In this document: piece after piece, positions 21,399 through 29,439 of the stretch | Numbering within the stretch: position 1 is the stretch's first letter | How the letters are laid out: every line of letters starts with the position of its first letter | Source of the DNA: Albidovulum marisflavi | GTDB taxonomy: Bacteria; Pseudomonadota; Alphaproteobacteria; Rhodobacterales; Rhodobacteraceae | NCBI RefSeq assembly: GCF_025751435.1 | Contig: NZ_JAOWKY010000001.1 | Location: 356,001 to 420,000 of the forward strand | Direction of reading: 5' to 3' | Length of the DNA stretch: 64,000 nucleotides | The notes under the pieces: model-generated | The model's input: the letters and a program-made list of their open reading frames with translations, nothing else | Told to the model about the DNA's origin: nothing | Databases searched by the model: none | Program-made: the position numbers and the translations under genes

Positions 21399-22121
21399 CT
21401 AGGCGTCCTTCGCAACTCGTGCCAGAGCAAGAATGCAGACCTCTGTTGCGCCTGCTGCAAGGCAGGCCTCGGCCGCCGCAGCAAAGGTCGCGCCCGAGGT
21501 CATCACGTCGTCGATCAGCAGGATCCGGCGCCCCCGGATCCGGTCCACGCGCCGGGGATGCGCCCTGATGGCGCCGGCAAGATTGGCGAACCGGGCATCG
21601 CGGTCGCGGTGGTCTTGCGACGCGGTCCGGCGATCCCGGACCAGCAGGTCGGGACACTGATCCAGCTGCATTCGCGCCGCGAAGGCGCGCGAGAGCAGCG
21701 CCGACTGGTTATAGCGCCGTCGCAGCAGGCGTGACCAATGAAGAGGGATCGGTGCGACAAGCATGTCGGGCGCCACGATCGGCCGGGCCGCGCGCTCAAG
21801 CCATTCGGCCATGGGCCGCACCAGATCAAGCCTGTCACCATGCTTCAGCGCCAGAACGAAGCTGCGGCCAAGGTCCTTGTAAACAAGCGCGGCGCGACCG
21901 CGCGACCACGGACGCGCGATGGCAAGGCAGTCATCACAGTATTCCGCCCGCCCCTCATCGCTGCCGGCAAGGGGGACGCCGCATGTGTCGCAGACCAGTC
22001 CCGAGACGAAGGCCGCATCTGGCCAGCATGCACCGCACAGGCCGAAATCGTCTGCGGTGGCGGCTCCGCAGTTCAGGCATTGTGGCGGAAAGACAAGGCG
22101 AACCAGAGCTTGCAATCCCAT
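21399..22121 (-). CDS. comF: ComF family protein (phosphoribosyltransferase fold)
   Basis: 240 aa. Two zinc-ribbon-like cysteine pairs lie at the N terminus (CLNCGAA, CGACW, CDTCG, CDDC), followed by a phosphoribosyltransferase domain with the PRPP loop ILLIDDVMTSGATF. The family is needed for DNA uptake in competent bacteria, but homologues are found in many non-competent species. It is the first gene of the minus-strand run, with 22 nt between its start and the divergent methyltransferase. Confidence 0.92.
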   Translation of the reverse strand: MGLQALVRLVFPPQCLNCGAATADDFGLCGACWPDAAFVSGLVCDTCGVPLAGSDEGRAEYCDDCLAIARPWSRGRAALVYKDLGRSFVLALKHGDRLDLVRPMAEWLERAARPIVAPDMLVAPIPLHWSRLLRRRYNQSALLSRAFAARMQLDQCPDLLVRDRRTASQDHRDRDARFANLAGAIRAHPRRVDRIRGRRILLIDDVMTSGATFAAAAEACLAAGATEVCILALARVAKDA

Positions 22122-22143
22122 TGGGAACCCCTAGGGTCGCGCC

Positions 22144-22974
22144 ATGCAGACGCCACCCCTGATGACCGATCTCGCCGCCCTGGCCCGCAATCGTGTCCGC
22201 GCCCAGCGGCAAGGCGCGGAACTATTCCTGCAGGAGGAAGCCGCGGATGAGATCAAGGAAAGGCTGGCCGAGGTTAACAGGACGTTTACGAAGCCGCTGA
22301 TCGTGAGCGGCTTCGGCGAGCCATGGCAAAGCCTTTGGCCAGAGGCGCGGCGGATCGACGATACCGATTTGCTGGATGCCGAACCCGGCGCACACGACCT
22401 GGTGATCCATGCCTTCGGGCTGCACTGGTCCAACGATCCTGTCGGCCAGCTGGTTCAGTGCAGGCGGGCACTGGTTCCCGACGGCCTGTTCATGGCCGTC
22501 ATGTTCGGCGGCCGGAGCCTTGCCGAATTGCGCGCCGCGCTTGCCGAAGCTGAGAGCCGTCAGAGCGGTGGTCTGTCCCTGCGTGTCCTTCCCATGGCCG
22601 AGATCCGCGACCTTGGAGGGCTTTTGCAGCGCGCGGGATTCGCCCTGCCGGTTGCCGATTCGGCAATCAAGACCGTCACCTACCGTACGGCGTTCCACCT
22701 GGTCTCTGACCTGCGCGCGATGGGCGAGGGCAACGCGCTTGCCGCGCGAAGCCGGCGCTGGCCGGGGCGCGATCTCTTTCCCGAGGCGGCGCATGTCTAT
22801 GCGAAGAACTTTCCCGCAGAAGACGGCCGCATTCGCGCGACCTTCGAAATGATCTTCTTGACGGGTTGGGCGCCGGACGAAAGCCAGCAGAAACCCCTGC
22901 GTCCTGGAAGCGCCGCACGGCGGCTGGCCGACGCGCTGGGCGCACCGCGCGACATATCGGGCAAGAGGATTTGA
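22144..22974 (+). CDS. SAM-dependent methyltransferase (BioC/NDUFAF5-like)
   Basis: 276 aa. A class I methyltransferase fold in which the middle segment HDLVIHAFGLHWSNDPVGQL and the RALVPDGLFMAVMFGG strand resemble NDUFAF5/BioC proteins. The glycine-rich motif I is weak (IVSGFGEPWQSLWP), which is typical of this branch. Mitochondrial NDUFAF5 hydroxylates a complex I arginine; the role of the bacterial homologue is uncertain. ATG 22144 follows an AGGGTCGCC site; a second ATG at 22162 is possible. It is divergent from comF. Confidence 0.8.
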   Translation: MQTPPLMTDLAALARNRVRAQRQGAELFLQEEAADEIKERLAEVNRTFTKPLIVSGFGEPWQSLWPEARRIDDTDLLDAEPGAHDLVIHAFGLHWSNDPVGQLVQCRRALVPDGLFMAVMFGGRSLAELRAALAEAESRQSGGLSLRVLPMAEIRDLGGLLQRAGFALPVADSAIKTVTYRTAFHLVSDLRAMGEGNALAARSRRWPGRDLFPEAAHVYAKNFPAEDGRIRATFEMIFLTGWAPDESQQKPLRPGSAARRLADALGAPRDISGKRI

Positions 22975-23026
22975 CGCCGCTGCAAAAGCGACTATCTCCG
23001 ACCCTGAGGGATAGGAAGGGAACCCG

Positions 23027-24091
23027 ATGACCGCGACTTTCGACCGGCCCGGAGAAGGCCGACTGACCCATGCACCCAAGGATCACCCACCTCAGCCGCG
23101 CCGCCGGATCGGCGTGCTGGTCGCGAACCTTGGAACACCCGACAACTACGACTATTGGTCGATGCGGCGCTACCTGAGCGAATTCCTTTCGGATCGCCGC
23201 GTGATCGACTTTCCCGCGTGGAAATGGCAGCCGCTGCTGCAACTCGTGATCCTGTCGAAGCGGCCCTTCACTTCGGGAGCAAACTACAAGTCGATCTGGA
23301 ATCACGAGGCGGGGGAAAGCCCGCTTATGACGATTACCAAGGCCCAGGTCGCGAAACTGCGCAACGCGGTCGCGGACCGTTTCGGCGCGGACGTGATGGT
23401 CGAATTCTGCATGCGCTACGGCAACCCTTCGACGGAAAGCGTCGTGCGCAAGATGGTTGATGCGGGGTGTGAGCAGCTTCTGTTCCTGCCTCTCTATCCA
23501 CAATATGCAGGGGCAACCTCGGCCACGGCCAACGACCAGTTGTTTCGTGCGCTGATGAAGGAAAAGCGCCAGCCTGCAGTGCGCGTGGCGCCGGAATACT
23601 TCGATCACCCGCTTTACATCGACGCACTGGCGAAGTCGGTCGAGCGGGTCTACGCCGGTCTTGACCATCGCCCGGATGTTCTGGTGGCCTCCTATCACGG
23701 GATGCCGAAGCGCTACCTGCTGGAGGGCGACCCCTATCACTGCCAGTGCCAGAAGACCTCGCGCCTATTGCGCGAAAGGCTGGGTTGGGAAGCCGGTGCG
23801 ATCGACACGACCTTCCAATCCGTCTTCGGACGGGAAGAGTGGCTTCGCCCCTACACAGTCGAACATGTGGCGGAGCTGGCCAAGGCCGGAAAGAAGCGAA
23901 TCGCTGTGATTTCGCCCGCCTTTTCCGCGGACTGCATTGAAACGCTGGAGGAAATTCAGGGCGAGATTCGCGAAGCCTTCGAACACGCGGGCGGCGAGAG
24001 CTTCACCTACGTCCCCTGCCTGAACGACGACGATGCGCATATCGGAGCGCTGATGGCGGTCGTGGGAGACAACCTTGCGGGCTGGGTCTGA
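23027..24091 (+). CDS. hemH: Ferrochelatase HemH
   Basis: 354 aa, the usual length. The family signatures are the N-terminal VLVANLGTPDNYDYW, the metal-site histidine in VASYHGMPKRYL and the C-terminal SPAFSADCIETLEEI, with the catalytic Glu. It inserts Fe2+ into protoporphyrin IX, the last step of heme synthesis, at the inner membrane. It lies 52 nt after the methyltransferase on the same strand and ends at a bidirectional terminator shared with the small membrane-protein gene. Confidence 0.97.
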   Translation: MTATFDRPGEGRLTHAPKDHPPQPRRRIGVLVANLGTPDNYDYWSMRRYLSEFLSDRRVIDFPAWKWQPLLQLVILSKRPFTSGANYKSIWNHEAGESPLMTITKAQVAKLRNAVADRFGADVMVEFCMRYGNPSTESVVRKMVDAGCEQLLFLPLYPQYAGATSATANDQLFRALMKEKRQPAVRVAPEYFDHPLYIDALAKSVERVYAGLDHRPDVLVASYHGMPKRYLLEGDPYHCQCQKTSRLLRERLGWEAGAIDTTFQSVFGREEWLRPYTVEHVAELAKAGKKRIAVISPAFSADCIETLEEIQGEIREAFEHAGGESFTYVPCLNDDDAHIGALMAVVGDNLAGWV

Positions 24092-24099
24092 CAAAAGAA

Positions 24100-24130
24100 A
24101 AAGAGCGGTGGAAAACCACCGCTCTTTCCC
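24100..24130. terminator. Bidirectional terminator after hemH
   Basis: AAAGAGCGGTGG and CCACCGCTCTTT form a 12-bp stem around AAAA (24100-24127). Adenines precede it and TTTCCC follows, so it works for hemH and for the 59-aa gene on the other strand. Confidence 0.88.
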
Positions 24131-24145
24131 TGATCGGTATCCCGA

Positions 24146-24325
24146 TTAGTTCGAAGCCGCAGCGGCGACGAGCACCAGGAGCAGCAGCGGAACAACGATG
24201 CCAGCGGACGACGAGGAAGCTTCCTCGACAACCGGAGCCGGTTCCATGATCGGTTCAGCCATGCCGCCGGCGAAAGCGGAGGTCGCGGCGACCGAGAGAG
24301 CAGCAGCAAGCGCAAGCTTTTTCAT
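24146..24325 (-). CDS. Small exported membrane protein, 59 aa, Ser-rich
   Basis: 59 aa: a cleavable signal peptide (MKKLALAAALSVAATSAFAG), a short acidic Pro-rich linker (EPIMEPAPVVEEASSSS) and a C-terminal transmembrane stretch (GIVVPLLLLVLVAAAASN). GGAG lies upstream of the ATG. Similar proteins are frequent in Rhodobacterales next to hemH and have sometimes been mislabelled ferrochelatase, from memory. The function is unknown. A plausible promoter (24402-24430) and a palindrome (24365-24380) precede it. Confidence 0.8.
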   Translation of the reverse strand: MKKLALAAALSVAATSAFAGGMAEPIMEPAPVVEEASSSSAGIVVPLLLLVLVAAAASN

Positions 24326-24364
24326 TTGAAAGTCTCCAAGTTTACCCGGCACAGTTTTCGTGAG

Positions 24365-24380
24365 GAATGCCCGGGCATTC
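24365..24380. promoter_or_regulatory. Perfect 16-nt palindrome in the leader of the 59-aa gene
   Basis: GAATGCCCGGGCATTC, 40 nt upstream of the start codon and downstream of the predicted promoter. It could be an operator or a short leader hairpin. Confidence 0.45.
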
Positions 24381-24401
24381 ATTCAGTACCTCGCGGACCC
24401 A

Positions 24402-24430
24402 AATATTGCGAACCCGCCGAATTTTTGCAA
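24402..24430 (-). promoter_or_regulatory. Candidate sigma-70 promoter of the 59-aa gene
   Basis: TTGCAA (24425-24430) and AATATT (24402-24407) are 17 nt apart on the minus strand. Both hexamers deviate from consensus, so this is moderate evidence only. Confidence 0.4.
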
Positions 24431-24470
24431 CGCCCCTCATGCATTAGACACAAAGGTTTCGGGGCTGTCG

Positions 24471-25076
24471 TCAAATAAGCAACACCTGCGTCCCGATTTT
24501 GGTCAGACCGTAAAGTTCCGCTATGTGCTCATTGTAGAGCCCGACGCAGCCATTCGACGAACGCCGCCCGATCTTGCGCGTGTCGTGGGTGCCGTGGATC
24601 CTGTAATACTCCCACGATAGATAGAGCGCGTGGGTCCCCAGCGGGTTGTCGGGACCTGGTCCGACATACTCCGGCCACTCGGGATTGCGTTCGCGCATCG
24701 CGGGCGTCGGGCGCCATTCGGGGCCGACGACCTTGCGTACGATCTGGGTGCGGCCGCGCCGCGTCAGGTCTTCGGTCAGCGGCACGCTGGTTGGGAAAAG
24801 TCGATAGATCGTCTGATCCTCGGACCAGAAATGCAGCGCCCGTGACGTGATGTCCACGAGGACCGCGCCGCCCTTCGTGTTTTCGAAATACGGCCGCCAG
24901 TCCAGCGCACGGAAGCTGGATATGTTGCGGCGGAAGTTCGAGGACGGGTCCGCTTCGTATTCGGTCGTCTCGGCGCCGAACTGCGCGCGGACGGGGGTGG
25001 CTGCCAAGGCGCCCAAAGCGGCCGCGGCACCGATGAAACTGCGTCGATCAAGCCTGCCAAGCTTATCGGAGCTCAT
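24471..25076 (-). CDS. L,D-transpeptidase (YkuD) with Tat-type signal
   Basis: 201 aa. The start has a twin-arginine signal (LDRRSFIGAAAALGALAATP), so export as a folded protein by Tat is likely. The YkuD domain carries HGTHDTRKIGRRSSNGCVGL with catalytic C177. Such enzymes form 3-3 crosslinks in peptidoglycan or attach proteins to it. ATG 25076 has GGAG 6 nt upstream; the ATG at 25088 has none. It is divergent from the CAP lipoprotein gene. Confidence 0.92.
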   Translation of the reverse strand: MSSDKLGRLDRRSFIGAAAALGALAATPVRAQFGAETTEYEADPSSNFRRNISSFRALDWRPYFENTKGGAVLVDITSRALHFWSEDQTIYRLFPTSVPLTEDLTRRGRTQIVRKVVGPEWRPTPAMRERNPEWPEYVGPGPDNPLGTHALYLSWEYYRIHGTHDTRKIGRRSSNGCVGLYNEHIAELYGLTKIGTQVLLI

Positions 25077-25264
25077 GTCTGTCTCCATGGTGGTTGGGCG
25101 CCGAAGGGGCGCCAGGATGCGCGGAACCTACTCCTGCTTTCGGTTTTCGGCAACTCACGCCGCCGTCAGGCGTCAACTTCCCGCCGATGGCCGCAGTTGG
25201 CGTTTGAAGCGCCGCTGCAGAGCCTGTAAAGGAAGGGGCTGCAAAACCAGGGAACAACCCAGAG

Positions 25265-25774
25265 ATGATACGTCAAATCGGTCTTGTCGCAGTCGCGATC
25301 CTGTCTCTTGCGGCCTGCGTGACAGAGCCTGCGCAGCTTGGCCCCGACGGCAAGCCGTTGCCGAAGCTTTATGTCATCAAGCCCTCGGATACGTCGCGTG
25401 TGACCTATTCGATGGTCGACTCCGTCAACACCTTGCGTGCCGCTGCCGGCGCGCCGCCCCTGGTGCTGAGCGCTGAACTGACCGCTGCCGCCGCGACCCA
25501 TTCGCGCGACATGGCGGTGCAGAACCGTCCCTGGCACTTCGGTTCTGACGGCTCTTCGCCGGTCGAACGGGTGCGCCGCACGGGCTATCCCGGAAACCTG
25601 CTGGGCGAGAACATATCCGAGACATATGAAACCGAGCTGGAGACACTGTCGGCGTGGATGGACGTTCCCGACACCCGCGCCGTGATCCTTGATCCCGCGG
25701 CCCGGCGGGTCGGATTCGCCTGGTATCAAGAGCCAAGCGGAAAGCTCTGGTGGACCTTGGTGACTGGCGACTAA
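25265..25774 (+). CDS. CAP-domain (SCP-like) lipoprotein
   Basis: 169 aa. It has a lipoprotein signal with lipobox LSLAAC (C18), then a CAP/SCP domain with AAAATHSRDMAVQN, WHFGSDGSSPVERV and GNLLGENISE. The domain's His and Glu positions are present. Bacterial CAP proteins are secreted and often linked to cell wall or fatty-ligand binding, but few have a defined activity. It lies between two L,D-transpeptidase genes, which hints at an envelope role. A terminator follows directly. Confidence 0.87.
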   Translation: MIRQIGLVAVAILSLAACVTEPAQLGPDGKPLPKLYVIKPSDTSRVTYSMVDSVNTLRAAAGAPPLVLSAELTAAAATHSRDMAVQNRPWHFGSDGSSPVERVRRTGYPGNLLGENISETYETELETLSAWMDVPDTRAVILDPAARRVGFAWYQEPSGKLWWTLVTGD

Positions 25775-25784
25775 GTCACTGGAA

Positions 25785-25809
25785 AGGCGGCCTTTTGGCC
25801 GCCTGTTTT
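25785..25809. terminator. Bidirectional terminator between the CAP gene and the second L,D-transpeptidase
   Basis: AGGCGGCC and GGCCGCCT pair around TTTT (25785-25804), followed by GTTTT; the other strand ends in TTTCC. The T-run touches the stop codon of the minus-strand gene. Confidence 0.82.
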
Positions 25810-26306
25810 CATGGCGCGATGTAAATCGGCGTGCCGGTGCGGACCATCGAGTAAACCTCCTCGATCTCGTCATCGGTCAGTGCGATGCACCCGGCCGTCC
25901 AGTCCGGGTTGGTTCCCCTGTTCTTGCCAGCGCGGCCATGGATGAAGATGTCACCGCCGGGCGGCTTGCCGAGTGCCTTGGCCTCGACGAGGTCCTGTTC
26001 ATTCGGGTAGGAGATGCCCAGGGACAGGTGATAGGCCGAATTCGGGTTGCGGCGATCGACATGATAGGCGCCCTCGGGCGTCTTCATGTCGCCTTCGACC
26101 TTCTTGTCGCCGACCGGGTTTCCGCCCAACGCGACCGCGTATTTCTTCAGCGGCCGCTCGCCGTTCAGAAGGTACATGGTCCGCTTTTCCTTGAGCACGA
26201 GGATCTGCGTGACCTCGGGTCCGTCGTATTTGCGAAACTTCGACTTTTCGCACGCGGACAGCATCATCGCCGCAACGATTGCCAGTCCTGCTCCTATGGG
26301 TTTCAT
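25809..26306 (-). CDS. L,D-transpeptidase lipoprotein (YafK/ErfK type)
   Basis: 165 aa. Lipobox MMLSAC (C19) predicts a lipid-anchored periplasmic protein. The YkuD motif is DIFIHGRAGKNRG followed by DWTAGCIALTDDE, with catalytic C140. The short YafK-like layout (VLKEKRTMYLLNGERPLKKY) is clear. It should cleave or crosslink peptidoglycan stem peptides. It converges on the CAP gene. It is distinct in sequence from the other L,D-transpeptidase, so a recent duplication is unlikely. Confidence 0.9.
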   Translation of the reverse strand: MKPIGAGLAIVAAMMLSACEKSKFRKYDGPEVTQILVLKEKRTMYLLNGERPLKKYAVALGGNPVGDKKVEGDMKTPEGAYHVDRRNPNSAYHLSLGISYPNEQDLVEAKALGKPPGGDIFIHGRAGKNRGTNPDWTAGCIALTDDEIEEVYSMVRTGTPIYIAP

Positions 26307-26380
26307 CGCCTGTCCTGCCGCAGATGTTTTCCCGCGTGATACACGCGTACGGGCGCGTCGGGAAGTGCGCAGTTTTCCGC

Positions 26381-27607
26381 CTAGGCGGACTTTGGCGAAT
26401 GTGAAAGGCGCGCGACAAGTTCGACGTGGGGCGACCAGCGAAACTGATCCACGACTTCGATCCAGTCGATCGTGTAGCCAGCGTCGGCCATGATTCGCGC
26501 GTCATGGGCAAAGGTGACGGGGTTGCAGGACACTGCCGCGACCACCGGCACGCCCGACGCCGCGAGCTGGGCGAACTGTGCTTCGGCCCCGGCGCGGGGC
26601 GGGTCGATGACGACAGCATCGAAGCCGGCCAGCTCATCGGGTGTCAGCGGTCTGCGGAACAGGTCGCGGGATTCGGCCGTGAGTTGGCGCAGGTTCGCCG
26701 CGCGCCGCCAGGCGGCATCGAGCGCTGTAATAGCGGAACGCTCACCTTCGGCTGCGTGAACCTCGCATCGTTCCAGAATCGGCAGGGTGAATGTGCCCGA
26801 GCCCGCGAAAAGGTCGGCCACGCGCCGCGCGGACCCGATCGCTTCGACGACGAACCGGACCAGCGACGCCTCACCTTCGTGGGTCGCCTGAAGGAACCCG
26901 CCGGGCGGGGGTGCGACCAGCGTGCGGCCGAAGCGCTGCTCGGCCGGGCGGGCCGCGATGACGGATTCGCCCTCCCATGTCAGGCGCGCGAAATCGGCCC
27001 CGCCCGCGATCGCGGCAAGCGCGGAAAACAGGTCTGAGTCCAAGGGCTTACCGCCGGTCACAGCCAGGTCGATGCCACCCTCGGTCAGGGTCGCAGTCAT
27101 GGAAAGCTCGCCTTTGCGGGATGCCCCGACCGAAGTGACCTCCTCCATCGCGGGAATGGCCCGCAGCAGTTCCGGCCGTAGAAGGCGGCAATCGGGGATC
27201 GCGGTGACCGTATCCGAGGCGCGGCCATGGAACCCGACAACCACCCCGTTCTTCGTCCGGCGCCCCGATAGCGTCGCACGGCGCCGCGAACCGGGGGCCG
27301 AGGTCGAAATGCCCCGAACCGGTGCGGCAAGGCCCTGTCCCTCCAGTGCCGAACGGACGACCTCCTGCTTCCATCCTGCCAGGAAGGCGTCCGAGGCGTG
27401 CATCAGGCTGCAGCCGCCGCAGGCGCGATAATGCGGGCAGTCGGCCCTGACGCGGTCGGGTGAGGGCGCGACGATCCGCGGCGCGGCCACGCGATTGCCT
27501 TCGACTGCGCCTTCCACGACCTCGCCGGGAAGGGCGCCGGCGACGAAGACAGGTCCCGGAGCGATCCCGTCCCCGAGATGCCCAAGGCGTTCGACTGTCA
27601 GCCTCAC
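26381..27607 (-). CDS. Class I RNA (uracil-5) methyltransferase, TrmA/RlmD-like
   Basis: 408 aa. An N-terminal TRAM-like region is followed by an iron-sulfur cysteine set (C57, C63, C66 in CPHYRACGGC, plus CRLL near 160), then a Rossmann methyltransferase domain with VADLFAGSGTFTLP. The DPPRAG motif and catalytic VSCNPVTFAHDA are present. Such enzymes make 5-methyluridine in rRNA or tRNA; which target applies here is not decidable. The start is a GTG at 27607 that overlaps the ABC exporter stop (GTGA). Confidence 0.9.
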   Translation of the reverse strand: MRLTVERLGHLGDGIAPGPVFVAGALPGEVVEGAVEGNRVAAPRIVAPSPDRVRADCPHYRACGGCSLMHASDAFLAGWKQEVVRSALEGQGLAAPVRGISTSAPGSRRRATLSGRRTKNGVVVGFHGRASDTVTAIPDCRLLRPELLRAIPAMEEVTSVGASRKGELSMTATLTEGGIDLAVTGGKPLDSDLFSALAAIAGGADFARLTWEGESVIAARPAEQRFGRTLVAPPPGGFLQATHEGEASLVRFVVEAIGSARRVADLFAGSGTFTLPILERCEVHAAEGERSAITALDAAWRRAANLRQLTAESRDLFRRPLTPDELAGFDAVVIDPPRAGAEAQFAQLAASGVPVVAAVSCNPVTFAHDARIMADAGYTIDWIEVVDQFRWSPHVELVARLSHSPKSA

Positions 27608-29439
27608 TGCGCGGCCTCCTCCTCGGTACCGATGAAGCCGCCGGATTGCCGGTTCCAATAGCGCGCGTAAAGACCGCCGCGGGCCAGAAGACTGTCGTGG
27701 CTGCCCTCTTCGACAATTCGGCCACGATCCAGGACGATGATCCGGTCCATCGCCGCAATGGTGGACAGCCGGTGCGCGATCGCAAGAACGGTCTTGCCCT
27801 GCATGACGCGGTCCAGCGCATGCTGGATCTGCGCCTCGACCTCGCTGTCGAGCGCGGACGTCGCTTCGTCCAGGACAAGGATCGGCGCGTCCTTCAGGAA
27901 CGCGCGGGCCAATGCGATCCGCTGCCGCTGTCCGCCCGACAGCCTGACACCGCGCTCGCCCAGCTGCGCGTCGTAGCCCGTCTTGCCCTTGTGGTCGATC
28001 AGGTCGCGGATGAACTCGTCAGCCTCGGCGGCCTCGGCGGCGGCGATGACCTCGGCCTCGGTGGCGTCCGGCCGGCCATAAAGGATGTTGTCCCTGGCCG
28101 AGCGATTGAACATCGCCGTTTCCTGCGTGACCATCCCGACCTGGCGCCGCAGGCTTTCCTGCGTGACGAACCGAACATCATGGTCGTCAACCATCACACG
28201 GCCCTTCTCGGTGTCGTAAAGCCGAAGAAGCAGGGCGACCAGGGTGGATTTCCCGGCACCCGACGCCCCGACGATGCCGATCTTTTCCCCGGGCTGGATC
28301 GTCAGGCAGATATCCTCGATCCCTCCGATGCGGCGGCCGTAGGCAAAGCTCACATGGTCGAATGTGATCTTGCCCTGCGACCGGGGAAGCGTCACCGCGC
28401 CGGGCGCGTCGGTCAGCGTGTGCGGCGGCGTCAGCGTGCGCATCCCGTCCTCGACCTCGCCCACGTTCGAATAGATGGCCATCAGCGTGAAGCTGACCCA
28501 GCCGGTCATCTGCGCGATGCGGATGGCGATCGCGCCCGAGGCCGCGATGTCACCCGCGGTGGCAATGCCCTGCATCCAGAGCATCAGCGTGCCACCCACA
28601 AGGATCACCGGCAGTGATCCGGCCAGCGTCATCAGCGCAAGGCGGAACCAGGCCGAGATCACCCCGAATTCCAGCGCGCGTTCGCGGAAGACGCGCATCG
28701 CCGACAGCGCGGCGCGGTCCTCGTGTTCCGCATGGGCGAACAGCTTGACCGTCTTGATGTTGGTGATCGTGTCGACCACCTGGCCCGACACCATCGCCCG
28801 CGCCCCCGCGCGCGCCGCCGAGTTCACGCGAACCCTCGGTATGAAGAAGCGGATGAGCCCGACGTAGGCGATGATCCAGACGCAAAGCGACACCGCGCCC
28901 CAGAAGTCGATCGCCAGCAGGAAGATCGCCGACCCGACAAGAGAGGCAAGCGCGAAGCAGACGGTGTTGATGAACTCGGTCGCGACATCGGTGACGGCGC
29001 GCGCGGTCTGCATCTGCTTCTGCGCGATCCGGCCGGCGAAGTCGTTGTCGAAGAAGGTCACGGCCTGTCCCATCGTCCAGCGGTGCAGCCGCGACAGGAC
29101 AAGCGGCGTCAGGTTCGGGCCCACTGCGATCGAGTTCGCAGCGGAGGACGCGCCAAAGGCAAGCGGTCGCAGCACGACGAAGAAGAAGACGATCCCGGCA
29201 AGCAGCCAGATATTGTCGGACAGGAAGTTTTCCGGCCCCGATGCGCTGGCGGCGTCGATCACCTGACCCAGGAAGAAGGCTGTAACAACCTCCATCACCC
29301 CGGCGACCGAAGATGCGGCAGCGGCAAGCGCAAGGGTTGGCCAGGACCCCGAAAGGCACCAGCCGAAGAAGCCCAGAAGTCGGTTGGGCGGCGCCCCGTC
29401 AGCGGGCGCAAAGGCATCGAACAATGTGGCAAGCTTCAT
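27604..29439 (-). CDS. ABC exporter, fused permease-ATPase, subunit B
   Basis: 611 aa. Six transmembrane helices lie in the first 330 residues, then an ATPase domain with Walker A GASGAGKS, signature LSGGQRQR and Walker B ILVLDEATSALD with the catalytic Glu and a switch His (IAHRLS). It overlaps the upstream ABC gene by 4 nt and the downstream methyltransferase by 4 nt. The two ABC half-transporters probably form a heterodimer that exports a lipid, peptide or drug. The substrate is unknown. Confidence 0.93.
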   Translation of the reverse strand: MKLATLFDAFAPADGAPPNRLLGFFGWCLSGSWPTLALAAAASSVAGVMEVVTAFFLGQVIDAASASGPENFLSDNIWLLAGIVFFFVVLRPLAFGASSAANSIAVGPNLTPLVLSRLHRWTMGQAVTFFDNDFAGRIAQKQMQTARAVTDVATEFINTVCFALASLVGSAIFLLAIDFWGAVSLCVWIIAYVGLIRFFIPRVRVNSAARAGARAMVSGQVVDTITNIKTVKLFAHAEHEDRAALSAMRVFRERALEFGVISAWFRLALMTLAGSLPVILVGGTLMLWMQGIATAGDIAASGAIAIRIAQMTGWVSFTLMAIYSNVGEVEDGMRTLTPPHTLTDAPGAVTLPRSQGKITFDHVSFAYGRRIGGIEDICLTIQPGEKIGIVGASGAGKSTLVALLLRLYDTEKGRVMVDDHDVRFVTQESLRRQVGMVTQETAMFNRSARDNILYGRPDATEAEVIAAAEAAEADEFIRDLIDHKGKTGYDAQLGERGVRLSGGQRQRIALARAFLKDAPILVLDEATSALDSEVEAQIQHALDRVMQGKTVLAIAHRLSTIAAMDRIIVLDRGRIVEEGSHDSLLARGGLYARYWNRQSGGFIGTEEEAAQ

